NCBI GenBank assembly: GCA_900770835.1
Contig: CAAGLQ010000272.1
Span: forward strand, 1 to 64,000
DNA from: an uncultured Parabacteroides sp.
GTDB taxonomy: Bacteria > Bacteroidota > Bacteroidia > Bacteroidales > Tannerellaceae
Length of the DNA stretch: 64,000 nucleotides
Reading direction: 5' to 3'
Position numbers and translations under genes: made by a program. Positions 54,760-63,995 of this stretch are shown here, piece by piece. Below the pieces are notes generated by a model, which worked only from the letters and a program-made list of their open reading frames with translations, ran no database searches and was not told the DNA's origin. Within the stretch, counting starts at the first letter, position 1. Each line of letters starts with the position of its first letter.

Positions 54760-55668
54760 TTACGGTGCGGGAAAATATTCCCCTTTGTCCAGGAATTCCC
54801 AAGGAGTGATACCGGAAACTTCAACGGTTGCCTCCACAGAGTTTACAGTCAAGGTGAAAGGATACACAGCACCTGCTACCGGCGTAAAATCCGCTTTAGT
54901 AGCGATGTATGTATTCCCATCTACATCAATAGTAAATTTCAGATTAGCGGTCGTACCAGCCGAAATGGCCCAGAAGTCCTTTTTCAAATCCTCTCCAGAC
55001 ATGGTTCCCCAATCGGTAAGCTCCATAGTAGTCCCTAAACCAGAGAACCCGGATACTTGCGGAACGGTCAAGTCCATAGTAGCTCCAGTTGCAAATGCGT
55101 CGCATTGCATTTTAACACTATTCACGACACCCGTACCGACATACGTACCTTGATGTATAGAGCACCGAATAATCGTGCAGGCATGTTTTAAGGTAAAGCT
55201 GGCCGTATTATTTAGGTTGGAGAGATTCGTGCTGGCTTCTGAACCATACATCCAATCCGTCCCATTGTTCGTGATCGGAATAGCTGTAATGTCTTCATAC
55301 GAAACCCCACTCGTATAAGGGAAATAAGCATAAGCTGAACCGGTCGCCTCAGTCAATGTGATTGGATTCCCCGATCCTGGTGACCAAACCTGCTCAGCAG
55401 CCGTTCCCGAAGAGGTATATGGCACATTATTATATGCCGTACCATTATACGTACCTCCATCAGAGCCCAGCAAAAAAATACCCAATGTGGAATTATCCGG
55501 CAGATAGGTGCCGGTCATTTGCTCTTTGGTTACCACTTCCTCTTGCGCATTGATGCACAAATTTCTTGGTCCAATGTCTTCGGAAGGTAATTTCCCATCC
55601 TCCATACTATTGTCACAAGCAACCAATCCTGTAAGAAAGGCAAGTAAACACGCATATTTTATCCTCAT
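54760..55668 (-). CDS. Fimbrillin family lipoprotein (Mfa type)
   Basis: 302 residues from MRIKYACLLAFLTGLVAC; a longer frame to 55755 would contain the promoter. Lipobox LTGLVAC (Cys about 18). Conserved segments: TYLPDNSTLGIFLLGSDG, YAYFPYTSGVSYE, TLKHACTIIRCSIHQG and DVDGNTYIATKADF. It is the first of two tandem fimbrillins, and the two proteins share the same lengths and motifs. Surface filament subunit by homology. No anchor or regulatory fim/mfa genes are in the window. Confidence 0.85.
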   Translation of the reverse strand: MRIKYACLLAFLTGLVACDNSMEDGKLPSEDIGPRNLCINAQEEVVTKEQMTGTYLPDNSTLGIFLLGSDGGTYNGTAYNNVPYTSSGTAAEQVWSPGSGNPITLTEATGSAYAYFPYTSGVSYEDITAIPITNNGTDWMYGSEASTNLSNLNNTASFTLKHACTIIRCSIHQGTYVGTGVVNSVKMQCDAFATGATMDLTVPQVSGFSGLGTTMELTDWGTMSGEDLKKDFWAISAGTTANLKFTIDVDGNTYIATKADFTPVAGAVYPFTLTVNSVEATVEVSGITPWEFLDKGEYFPAP

Positions 55669-55691
55669 AGCAATCGGTTTTGAATCGAGGG

Positions 55692-55699
55692 CAAAGTTA
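55692..55699 (-). promoter_or_regulatory. -7 promoter box of the tandem fimbrillins
   Basis: Minus-strand TAACTTTG, 24 bases before the ATG at 55668; decides the start. Confidence 0.5.
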
Positions 55700-55835
55700 C
55701 AATAAAAACCACATATCCAAAAAACTATACTCAAATCTTTCAATTCAAATGACAATTCTTATCAAATCAAGAGATACACCTTCGTTCATACACCTAAAAA
55801 GCAAGGAGAAAGACACCAACGACACGTACAAAAAA

Positions 55836-55864
55836 GACGGTTTAACCTACCCAGGATAACCGTC
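55836..55864 (-). terminator. Terminator-like hairpin 1
   Basis: GACGGTT / AACCGTC stem followed on the minus strand by TTTTTTG. Confidence 0.55.
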
Positions 55865-56048
55865 CAACGTTCTGACTTTTTGTGATTTTACAATCACAAA
55901 ACAAACAATTAAACCAATTTAGCTATGAACATGTACCCTCCCGGGCAATCTTCAAGCATGAATTTGCCGCGACCTAAAAGTCGCCCATAAATTCTACTAA
56001 CATCTTCTTTCAATTATTTTATCCTTATTTGATCGAATATTAATTCAA

Positions 56049-56086
56049 AACAATACCGGCATCCTTCACAAGAGACCGGCATTGTT
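56049..56086 (-). terminator. Terminator-like hairpin 2
   Basis: AACAATGCCGG / CCGGTATTGTT stem with one wobble, followed on the minus strand by TTG. Confidence 0.5.
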
Positions 56087-56608
56087 CCATTATCAGATTC
56101 TTTTCTAAAATTAGATTCTTGTTGCATCCACGTTAGAGCCTATCCCAGGTTAATAACTAGAATGAATTTCTGAAAACACCCCCCTAAAGGGGTCATTTTC
56201 GTCTGCAAAGATGAGATTTCAGATTCAAACCTGCAAATGAAACCCACAAAATCCGCAGAAATAGTTGGCACAATCTTGTAATGAATAAGAAAATCTGTGA
56301 ATTGGATAATCAAACTCTCCGATAAAAAATACCGGTCAAAAACACCTACTATTGAAAATCCGCTTTGACTTGCCCAGCGTAGCGACCTATTATCAAATGA
56401 ACACTAAATCTCGGTACGAAGATGATTCTTTCCTGCCAAATTCACAAACCTGAGCGAGAAAAAATTCCCTTGATCAGGAAAGAAACAATTTCAACTATGT
56501 AAGACACATAATAAAGAAAAGAGGCATAGCATCCCGCCAAACCCCTTTTTTCTAAACTCTTAAAGCTCAATGTAATACTAAATTATATCATATAGAATAA
56601 AAAAACAC

Positions 56609-56642
56609 AAGGCATCTGCCCAATCCCAGATGAGATGCCTTA
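56609..56642 (-). terminator. Terminator-like hairpin 3, probably of the DUF5723 operon
   Basis: AAGGCATCT / AGATGCCTT stem with an inner CATCTG / CAGATG alternative, followed on the minus strand by a seven-T run; about 350 bases past the DUF5723 stop. Confidence 0.6.
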
Positions 56643-56994
56643 TGGAAGTAACACAAAAAACTCATATAGATGATTTTCTGTTCTACTCCAAAATAAGTAC
56701 CAATTTATAAAACCTTTTTTAGGTCAAACTCATGGTTCTTATGGGAAACATTTTACAGCAACAAAAATGAGCAATAACAGCTACCCAGCCAAACCATATT
56801 GCCCAAAAGAGCATAAGTTTAACATCCGTTCACAGGGAGAAATTCCTAATACACACAAATTCAGCCACAAAGCAAAATAGGAATTGTGTGTGTTGATCCT
56901 TTCTTATACTTACCCATACAAACTGACCACCCGTACTATGCACAAAAGGCCCCAACGATAACCGTTAGAGCCTACTCCCCTACTGTTCGATACA

Positions 56995-58377
56995 TCAAAA
57001 AGCCACGTTGAAACCAAGCGACAAATCGATTTGATTGGTAAGAGGTACACCCTCCTGCGACAACTTACCCAGGGACTGATCCATACCCAAGAAGAAGTTA
57101 AACGATTTCGGATGAAAGTTGATCAACCAACCCCAACTAAAGCCATAAGAGCCTTCAGCCACGCCCAAGGAGGCCGAGAAGAACTTGATCGGAGCCACAT
57201 TGGCCGACAGTCTTAGATCCGTCCAAGAATAGGCAGCCCTGATCCGAGTGGTACTCAAAGCACCAAAAGAGAGCTTGCGATAATAGGGGAAGGTATATTC
57301 AGCACCCAGACGAAGCACAGCACACAATGCCTTAGCATGCGGTCCCATGTCTCCCTGATCCTGTAGTTCATAGAGCGAAGCAATCCCTTCGGCAAGATTA
57401 TCCAGTTCATTACTAAAGCTGTTCGGTTCATCACCATCTACATTGAAGAGATAAGAGTCCGTTTCAACCGTTCGCAAACCATTGGTACTCGCTACCCGGT
57501 TGTTTGCCCACCGCAGGAACCCTACATCCGACAGGGAGGCCGAAAACTCCCAATCGGGATTCAGTGTATAGGTCGCGCCCAAGTCCATCGCTAAGCCGAA
57601 ACCATTCAAACCCGGATGATCCACATCCGCATCATTTACATAGGTGTGCGGATGATCTTTATTTGGTCCCCGCATCGTAGTCTCTGTTTTGTATTCGAGA
57701 TCCTTGATACTCGAGGAGAGTTCAGCATCTACGGTAGCCGTGTAGCCATTCTCGTTCAGATCCAGTTTGGCCTGACGGAAGGATGCATCCACATTCATCA
57801 CACCGAACAACAGTTTGAGGTTCGCACCCACACGCCATTGCTCATTGATAGGCCTTGAGTGGCCGAGTGACAACTCGATATAGGCATCGGCATGCCCCTT
57901 GGCAGAACCAATGTCATAGCGTTGGTTTTTCGGTCCCTCCTTCATCAATTTGAGGAGTTCGCCGGGAATTGCCACGCCCATATGCTCACGGACGTTGACG
58001 CTAATCGAGTTGTAGCCACCCCAAGCACGGAAGCCTGCCCCCAATAACCGAACATACGTATCAAAGTTTGTACGATTCCTGCCATTGACCGCCTTCAGAA
58101 AATCATCAGTGCTCACCGCACTATTCATAAAGGTCACGGTCTTTCCATTACGATTATAGATATAATCCTTCACACCCATGTTACCTCGCAGCCCAAAGTG
58201 AATGCCACCCAACGCGGGTAGAGCGATTGTATTATACTCACCCTCGATTGCCGGATTCAGTTGTTGCCTGCCCACAAACCCCTTATTGAAATAGCCCATC
58301 TCTAAATCCTGAGCGTTGGATGCGATAGCCATACAACTCATTACGGCCACCCATGCATAATTGATCAATCTTTTCAT
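56995..58377 (-). CDS. DUF5723 family outer-membrane protein
   Basis: 460 residues from MKRLINYAWVAVMSCMA, with a signal peptide ending near SNAQD. The frame extends to 58437, but the added residues overlap the preceding gene. The N-terminal part MGYFNKGFVGRQQLNPAIEG and ALPALGGIHFGLRGNMGVKDYIY is typical of DUF5723, and the C-terminus alternates beta strands ending in ISLGFNVAF-like residues with a final Phe, as expected for an outer-membrane beta-barrel. The stop of the preceding lipoprotein gene lies 16 bases upstream, so the two form an operon. Function unknown; related proteins are gliding/secretion-associated barrels only by fold. Confidence 0.85.
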   Translation of the reverse strand: MKRLINYAWVAVMSCMAIASNAQDLEMGYFNKGFVGRQQLNPAIEGEYNTIALPALGGIHFGLRGNMGVKDYIYNRNGKTVTFMNSAVSTDDFLKAVNGRNRTNFDTYVRLLGAGFRAWGGYNSISVNVREHMGVAIPGELLKLMKEGPKNQRYDIGSAKGHADAYIELSLGHSRPINEQWRVGANLKLLFGVMNVDASFRQAKLDLNENGYTATVDAELSSSIKDLEYKTETTMRGPNKDHPHTYVNDADVDHPGLNGFGLAMDLGATYTLNPDWEFSASLSDVGFLRWANNRVASTNGLRTVETDSYLFNVDGDEPNSFSNELDNLAEGIASLYELQDQGDMGPHAKALCAVLRLGAEYTFPYYRKLSFGALSTTRIRAAYSWTDLRLSANVAPIKFFSASLGVAEGSYGFSWGWLINFHPKSFNFFLGMDQSLGKLSQEGVPLTNQIDLSLGFNVAF

Positions 58378-58393
58378 AATCAGCTCTCCTCTC

Positions 58394-60127
58394 CTACAAT
58401 TCCGTATCATAACTACCACTCGCCGTAACCCGTACATGAGACACCTTCAGTGACATCTCTGGGCTCAAAGTCTCCGCCTTATCCGCTTTTACATGCGCTT
58501 TCAGGATAATCCCGTCAAGATGCTTAATCTCGCCTGTTACATCCACCTCCAAGGGAATCAGTTGTCCCGTAGCCGCGGCCAGCGTAGCGGATGCCTTCAC
58601 ATGATCCATGATCGCACCATTCACATCGATAGGCTGAACAGTCAGCTCAATCGCGTATGGAATATCTTTCACCACCTCCGCCGATAGTTTCAGATGGCTA
58701 ATCGTGATGTCATCCAGATCCTCGTCGTTCCAGCCATTAATTGTGTCCGCATAGATAACCTCAGACCCAGGCATCAGCGATAAGGGAGCGAAGAAGGTAT
58801 AATCACCTTCGACCGACCCAACGTTGCCTAATTGAAAGTGTGAAACCCGCTGATGTACCCCCGTTGTCAGATCCACATTGATCTGTTTCGGGAGTCCATT
58901 CCCGGTTAACACCTTCCCCAAATTGGAGAAAGGTTGATGCATCGCTTGGGAATAATCCACTTCATCATCCACATAATAAGCCTCAGGCTTTTCCGGAGAG
59001 AGACAGAAGCAGTTATCCCTATCATATGCGGTCACCGACGTAGCAAACATCTCTTCCGAAGCAGGGTCAGGACTAAGAATCAAGTCCATAACCGGATTCA
59101 CACCACTTGCTGCCATCGGGTTATTAACCGCAAAATAGATCTGCGGATTCTCAATCTCTACACGAGTCCCATCTTGTGCCAAAACATCCGGCAGATCATC
59201 CAAAAGAATCGGAGCCACATGTACATCCGGGTACTCATAATCCACCAGCCCTGAGAACGTACGAACAGAGATATCATCATCGAAGGATACCCCATACTTA
59301 TAGTCGATCGTATGTAACCCCAACAACTCAGAATCACTTACACCCGGTTTGAGTTGAGAGCGATAAACGGACAGTTGACCACTCGCCGCACAAAGGCTAT
59401 GATAGGCCAGGGAGTGGTTCTCCAACCGAACACCCGCTTGATCAGCCCTTAACTCAGCCATAACCAACGTAATTGTCTTCGAGCCACCTGACGACATTAT
59501 AGGATCCGGGAAGGATATCTTCCCCAACTGTTCATCATATTGACCACCATCTGACACAAAAACCGAACAGTGTGCAGGCACAGTAAGTTCCAGATTCTCC
59601 AGCGTAAACCCGTCAATCAAATGACTTAACCGTTCCACTGAAAAGGTAATCTCAATGAGTGATTCAAACCCAATCGTGTCTATAGACTGGATAGCCGGAT
59701 CAATATGAGACGCCTGCATAGAGATATCCACGGAAGCAACATCCGGTGAGATAGACGCAGCTAATAGCAGCTCATCCGCCTGTCTTGCAAGGGATGAGCC
59801 GACCGTCCGGGTTGGCGTTGAGATCTGCTTAGTCTCGTTCGCCGGACGAGGAATGACAAACTCGGGCACACCCACCTCGGAGGAAGAGATGCGCCCTTTC
59901 AATAATGCAGCATATTGCCCATTCACCACCTGAACAGCATCTCCCTCTTCCAAGCTAATCACGCTCTTCAGTTTAATTGCATCCAAATTAATCGGGATAA
60001 CCAGGTCTCGCACCTGCATAGACACGTTCGTGTCTATGTCACTCAAATCATAGTTGTCATCGATACAAGAATCGAGGACCCAAGGGGACACTAACAGTCC
60101 CGCTATTAACGGCCATGTCAACTTCAT
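58394..60127 (-). CDS. Large beta-rich lipoprotein, partner of the DUF5723 protein
   Basis: 577 residues. Signal peptide with a lipobox-like LDSC (Cys about 21) and then DDNYDLSDIDT, a motif common at the start of Bacteroidetes lipoproteins. The remainder is beta-rich with repeated Asp/Thr/Val strands; no domain can be named. Pairing with DUF5723 genes is a recurrent arrangement that I recall only in general terms. Probably anchored in the outer membrane next to the barrel. The promoter was not found. Confidence 0.75.
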   Translation of the reverse strand: MKLTWPLIAGLLVSPWVLDSCIDDNYDLSDIDTNVSMQVRDLVIPINLDAIKLKSVISLEEGDAVQVVNGQYAALLKGRISSSEVGVPEFVIPRPANETKQISTPTRTVGSSLARQADELLLAASISPDVASVDISMQASHIDPAIQSIDTIGFESLIEITFSVERLSHLIDGFTLENLELTVPAHCSVFVSDGGQYDEQLGKISFPDPIMSSGGSKTITLVMAELRADQAGVRLENHSLAYHSLCAASGQLSVYRSQLKPGVSDSELLGLHTIDYKYGVSFDDDISVRTFSGLVDYEYPDVHVAPILLDDLPDVLAQDGTRVEIENPQIYFAVNNPMAASGVNPVMDLILSPDPASEEMFATSVTAYDRDNCFCLSPEKPEAYYVDDEVDYSQAMHQPFSNLGKVLTGNGLPKQINVDLTTGVHQRVSHFQLGNVGSVEGDYTFFAPLSLMPGSEVIYADTINGWNDEDLDDITISHLKLSAEVVKDIPYAIELTVQPIDVNGAIMDHVKASATLAAATGQLIPLEVDVTGEIKHLDGIILKAHVKADKAETLSPEMSLKVSHVRVTASGSYDTEL

Positions 60128-60377
60128 AGTTCGGTTTTTAAATCTACAAAAACAAAGACTAACAACCAGCCAACCAGTTGTCTAAACGATGCAAAGCAAC
60201 GCAATCAATCCGAATAGGCAAACTCAATTTTCAGAAAAGCACAATTTCTATACATAAATTAACTTATTCAAAAAGCCAAAAAAATCACTGAAGCAGAAAC
60301 ACAGGGCATTCATACAATAATTCCAGTATCTTGAGAAACATACAAGACAATCTCCAAATAAACATACGAATAACTGG

Positions 60378-60385
60378 TATATTTG
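60378..60385 (+). promoter_or_regulatory. -7 promoter box of tmRNA
   Basis: TATATTTG, exact TAnnTTTG, 12 bases before the mature tmRNA 5' end. Confidence 0.6.
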
Positions 60386-60396
60386 TACCACGAACC

Positions 60397-60792
60397 GGGG
60401 CTGAATGGCATTTGACAGCGGACAGAAGAGGTTTGTAAGCATGTAGTGCATGGTAACTCGCACTCAAATCTGAGTTGCACAATATAACTGGCGAAAACAC
60501 AATCGCTCTCGCAGCCTGAACCGAAGCACAGTAGGTGCGGGCTCAATCACTTCGGAAGCCGGAGTGACGAGACATCACCCAAAGGCCCACTCTTCGAGGC
60601 CAACGACAAGGTGGTGTAGGGAAATCGGAGATAGTCCAAACGATGCCTAAGCGTCTGGATGAAACACAATAGGCTAAGGGCAGAGAGGGCAGCTTCGGTC
60701 GATACCCTACCCCGACAATACAATCGAAGCTAAACATGTAGAAAGCAAAAAGATTCCCCGTATGGACGAGAGTTCGAACCTCTCCAGCTCCA
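60397..60792 (+). ncRNA. ssrA: tmRNA (ssrA)
   Basis: Starts GGGGCTGAATGGCATTTGACAG and ends GAGAGTTCGAACCTCTCC then AGCTCCA; GGGGCUG pairs with CAGCUCC to form the acceptor stem and TTCGAAC is the T loop. The tag frame runs from GGC at 60490 to TGA at 60517-60519 and encodes GENTIALAA, ending in the ALAA degron for ClpXP/ClpAP. The 3' CCA is not encoded; A60792 is the discriminator base. tmRNA rescues stalled ribosomes with SmpB. Tag residues before ALAA differ from GENNY and GETNY as I recall them for Porphyromonas and Bacteroides, so the organism is probably a different lineage. The link to clpA damage is notable because tagged proteins are partly ClpAP substrates. Confidence 0.95.
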
Positions 60793-60797
60793 CGCTG

Positions 60798-60830
60798 AAA
60801 CGACGTAGAAGAAATTCTAACGTCGTTTTT
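60798..60830 (+). terminator. Terminator of tmRNA
   Basis: AAACGACGT / ACGTCGTTTTT stem with a 13-base loop, directly after the tmRNA 3' end. Confidence 0.7.
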
Positions 60831-60915
60831 ATGTCATCGTATGCATCGGTCGATCACAATACAACACACCCCCAATCCTATTGAAAGTTCGGCGAAAACA
60901 CATCCATATACCAGT

Positions 60916-61044
60916 ATGCATGACATGGCCACTCAACTATATGCACTTTATGACAGCGTTACACAAAATCAACCGGTTGATTTCAGCCAGCTGATAGACC
61001 AGGCAGCCAAGATCGTCGGACTATCCTATTTGTTTGAGCATTAA
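60916..61044 (+). CDS. Small hypothetical protein
   Basis: 42 residues from MHDMATQLYALYDSVTQNQ, composition (helical, acidic, FSQLIDQAAKIVGLSYLFE) like a real small protein rather than a shadow. The frame extends to an ATG at 60841 that lies in the terminator region. No ribosome site or promoter is clear. Function unknown; low confidence. Confidence 0.35.
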   Translation: MHDMATQLYALYDSVTQNQPVDFSQLIDQAAKIVGLSYLFEH

Positions 61045-61081
61045 TTCATAGCAAATCGCGTCATTGCAACCAATTTTGAGT

Positions 61082-61089
61082 TATCTTTG
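61082..61089 (+). promoter_or_regulatory. -7 promoter box for the 119-aa gene
   Basis: TATCTTTG, exact TAnnTTTG, about 84 bases before the ATG at 61174. Confidence 0.45.
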
Positions 61090-61173
61090 CTGTGTGTTTG
61101 AGAGGCAGAGGCATTCTTTTTCCCTATTAAAGCCAATTACCGCACTCTGCCTACACCAAACACGCACACTGAA

Positions 61174-61533
61174 ATGAGCAGCACAAAACAGCTAAAACAA
61201 TTACCCGCATTTGCGTTTGTCAACGGAGGCGAACATGAGGAACCCGATCTGATTGCTGATCGAGTGTTAGTACTGCATCTCCTAACCGGTACGTTGATTG
61301 AATTCTTCGATGAGACAGATGAGATTCGGCAAGCCGACTTAGAAGGTAAGCTCTATCACAACTTCAAATACAAGGATAAGGATAACAAAATCGAGCATAT
61401 GTGCGCCGTAGTGCAGTGTTCACCAACACTCAGTCAAAAGAGTGACAGGGATCTACTCTTATCGAAGATCATCATTCCGGCCTGTCGCTGGTTTGGAGCC
61501 TACTGTGACTATTACGACTGTCACCTGGCATAG
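61174..61533 (+). CDS. Small hypothetical protein
   Basis: 119 residues, mixed alpha/beta composition, no signal peptide, Cys-containing C-terminus (PACRWFGAYCDYYDCHLA). It begins MSSTKQLKQLPAFAF. Not recognised. The gene is convergent with the 137-aa gene, whose stop lies nine bases beyond, so no room for a terminator of its own is left. Confidence 0.6.
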   Translation: MSSTKQLKQLPAFAFVNGGEHEEPDLIADRVLVLHLLTGTLIEFFDETDEIRQADLEGKLYHNFKYKDKDNKIEHMCAVVQCSPTLSQKSDRDLLLSKIIIPACRWFGAYCDYYDCHLA

Positions 61534-61541
61534 CAAACCCA

Positions 61542-61955
61542 TTAGTCCTTCAAGGAGGAGATATTATCCATCACCTCTTTGCCCAAATCGGAGACCTCTT
61601 TCATATCGACATCCAATGCCGTACCTTCGATAGGCCAAAAGCCCGCTTCGGCCAATATCTCCTTAAACTTTTGCGGCAGCAACTTCTCCAAAAAAGCAGT
61701 GAAATCAACACCACCAACCAGATCCAGCACATCATCTACCACGTTCGAGACGGTACTAGACACCAGATTCTCGATCTCCGCCAGCTTCCCATCGGACAAA
61801 GTACGCTTTGACAAGCCCGCATGGGAGTTTGTTGACACTGATTGCACGGTTTGAGTCGGCTCAACCGTTTTCAAATGAAATTGATCCTGTTCTTGAGCAC
61901 CCATCCAATGGAAAAAACAGAAACATAAAACAATCACTAACCAAATCTTATGCAT
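61542..61955 (-). CDS. Small exported hypothetical protein
   Basis: 137 residues from MHKIWLVIVLCFCFFHWMGA (signal peptide 1-20; a longer start at 61967 is less likely). The mature part is polar, with an amphipathic stretch IENLVSSTVSNVVDDVLDLVGG near 70-90, which may be membrane-active or helical. Unrecognised. It follows the 660-aa polyvalent gene by 23 bases on the same strand and may be cotranscribed with it; an immunity or secretion partner is possible but unproven. Confidence 0.65.
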   Translation of the reverse strand: MHKIWLVIVLCFCFFHWMGAQEQDQFHLKTVEPTQTVQSVSTNSHAGLSKRTLSDGKLAEIENLVSSTVSNVVDDVLDLVGGVDFTAFLEKLLPQKFKEILAEAGFWPIEGTALDVDMKEVSDLGKEVMDNISSLKD

Positions 61956-61978
61956 AACACCCAACAAAAATTAATTCC

Positions 61979-63961
61979 CTACCGTTTCAATCTTCTACTA
62001 TCAGAGACGAGCTGCTGAATTGGAGCATCCCGCAGCAAATCTGTCCGTTCAATCAGTTTGCAGAGCGCACTATACTGCCGAACGAATACCGATGAATCAC
62101 AGACAACAGCATCCGATTGTCCACTATGAAGTGATGCGCTAACATGAGCCAGCCAACTACGTTCGAGCTGTTCCCTTTCAACGACCAATGCCTGATGGAT
62201 CTCGCCCAATAACACCCGTTTGACTCCACCATCAACCATACCCGCAGTCTGTTCCAGCAGCTGATACCGAATATCCGGTTCCAGCGGGTCAAACTGCCCC
62301 AAGTTACAAGAGGCACTCTTGATTTGATTGGGCGAAAACACCACATAGTCATCCGCCGCCAAACCACCTCCATAAGGGCCGTTATCGATGACATTGGCAA
62401 TGAGCAAACCATCGCCATAATCATTATCCATGACATTCCCTACCTTAAAATTCACATTGGTGCCAAGCCAATGATTATTGCGGATGGTGTAATATTTGAG
62501 GCACAGGCGTTCCGCTTCAGCTTCAGCTTCCTCGGCACTCTTGAAATAGTCCAAACCATTCGGGTTCGATACAAACTTCACGAAATGACCCTGTTCATCC
62601 CCTAGGCATAAATCATAAAGCTCATGGCCGATCCCTTCCCAATCAGCCCCATCAAAATCGGATATATACATCCTACGAATATTGAGAAAGCAAGAGTAGA
62701 TACCCGGTTGCTCCTCTTCGACAGAGAAATCGGTCACCTCGTTCCTGTTACCCGCATAGGACATCGCACAATCCTTATCATTGGAAAACCAAATCGCCCC
62801 TGTTGGTGACAAGCTATGTTTGCTCTGATGCGTATTGTCAAAACGGCTGAAACCGCCCACCTGCGTACCATGGTACACCACCAAAGGCTCACCGTTCGCA
62901 TCAACCACCCGTGAAGCGTTGTTGGGATCCGACTCCCAGTCACCAAACCAATTTTTGAATGACTCGGTCCGCACCTGCGCCCATTGCCGCCTATCCAAAT
63001 TTGACTTCGCACCGTTGGGAGCCAACCCTAACGTGCCATGCTTTTCAACCCTCTCAATGAGCTGACGCATCTCCGATGTAAAATCCGAAAGATCTCCACT
63101 CCGCTTATCAAACGAATACCTTACTCCAACTAAGCCCTGAGGCAGTCGAGCGTGAGATGACTGCCTCTCCCCTATCGGGTTCACACCCCGCAGGAGATCT
63201 CGCAACACCTGTTTAGCCACATCGGCAGGATCCATATAATGCAGATGCAGAAAATCGGCAACCTCCTTCCAGAAATGAGACAATGCCTGACGAATGCACG
63301 CTAAGCTATACCAAAGGGAAGAACGTCCATCATCACCCTGTTCCAGATCTCGTAACAAAGCATCCCCTTCTGTGCCAGAGTATTCAGCCAATAGCTCCTC
63401 GGCCAGCTCATCATCGGTATGCAGATGGGGGAAACGCATAACCGCATCGTCCCAGCGGGAAGACATCCGAAACAGTCGAACAATATGTTGCCATTCCGAA
63501 GGATTGCCTAACCGCATGGCGGCAGCCCACAAATGGGTATATTCATGAATAGGAGTCGATACTTCCGCGATGGCCGGATTGATATAGATCGTCCCCTTAC
63601 AAACCAAGCCACAAACCTGATGCCTTAAGTCAGCGATCGGTTTGACACCACTTGATTGCAGAAGCCCTTGAGCCGCTTGCCAATCCGTAGTCACCTGTAT
63701 GCCCATGCGCTGTAGGTAACTGATCAGATCATTGCGTAGCAACTGAACAGCTGGCACAATAGGCTCACAAGCGGCAATCAGGCCCTGATTGCGCAGCACC
63801 GTTTCGCAACACGCAAACGCTGCAGGCACACCGGCGAGATCCACGTTAATCCACCGAACCAGGTCAGAGCGAGTTTCGCATTGAAGCAAACTATCCACCA
63901 ATGCGAGCGATCCACTTGGCAAAGCCCTTTTGAGTCGTTTAATAGTTACCGATATATCCAT
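61979..63961 (-). CDS. Polyvalent protein: zinc metallopeptidase-like domain plus ART-PolyVal domain
   Basis: 660 residues, no signal peptide. In order: helical N-terminus (1-65); a short block LLRNDLISYLQRMGIQV (74-90) found also in the 699-aa protein; metallopeptidase-like region with HEYTH at 139-143 and FWKEVADFLHLHYMD, LRDLLRGVNP shared with the 699-aa protein; then the ART-PolyVal domain KNWFGDWESDPNN (336-348), GEPLVVYHGT (357-366) and GAIWFSND (388-395). Such domains ADP-ribosylate targets in polyvalent proteins of mobile elements; catalytic residues beyond the H-Y-H-like YHGT are not certain. The peptidase comes first here and last in the 699-aa relative. The small exported protein follows after 23 bases. 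Confidence 0.8.
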   Translation of the reverse strand: MDISVTIKRLKRALPSGSLALVDSLLQCETRSDLVRWINVDLAGVPAAFACCETVLRNQGLIAACEPIVPAVQLLRNDLISYLQRMGIQVTTDWQAAQGLLQSSGVKPIADLRHQVCGLVCKGTIYINPAIAEVSTPIHEYTHLWAAAMRLGNPSEWQHIVRLFRMSSRWDDAVMRFPHLHTDDELAEELLAEYSGTEGDALLRDLEQGDDGRSSLWYSLACIRQALSHFWKEVADFLHLHYMDPADVAKQVLRDLLRGVNPIGERQSSHARLPQGLVGVRYSFDKRSGDLSDFTSEMRQLIERVEKHGTLGLAPNGAKSNLDRRQWAQVRTESFKNWFGDWESDPNNASRVVDANGEPLVVYHGTQVGGFSRFDNTHQSKHSLSPTGAIWFSNDKDCAMSYAGNRNEVTDFSVEEEQPGIYSCFLNIRRMYISDFDGADWEGIGHELYDLCLGDEQGHFVKFVSNPNGLDYFKSAEEAEAEAERLCLKYYTIRNNHWLGTNVNFKVGNVMDNDYGDGLLIANVIDNGPYGGGLAADDYVVFSPNQIKSASCNLGQFDPLEPDIRYQLLEQTAGMVDGGVKRVLLGEIHQALVVEREQLERSWLAHVSASLHSGQSDAVVCDSSVFVRQYSALCKLIERTDLLRDAPIQQLVSDSRRLKR

Positions 63962-63987
63962 CCGCTACGCACTATACTATTTCGGAA

Positions 63988-63995
63988 CAAAAATA
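63988..63995 (-). promoter_or_regulatory. -7 promoter box for the 660-aa polyvalent gene
   Basis: Minus-strand TATTTTTG, 27 bases before the ATG at 63961. Confidence 0.4.

Larger units (their letters stand above)
55669..56994. other. Gene-free 1.3 kb with three minus-strand hairpins
   Basis: No open frame of believable composition. Three terminator-like hairpins (listed separately) and a CCCCCC-TAAA-GGGG palindrome near 56180 are the only structures. A CAAAGATG near 56206, one base off the reverse of the -7 box, could start a short RNA ending at 56049. Confidence 0.5.
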
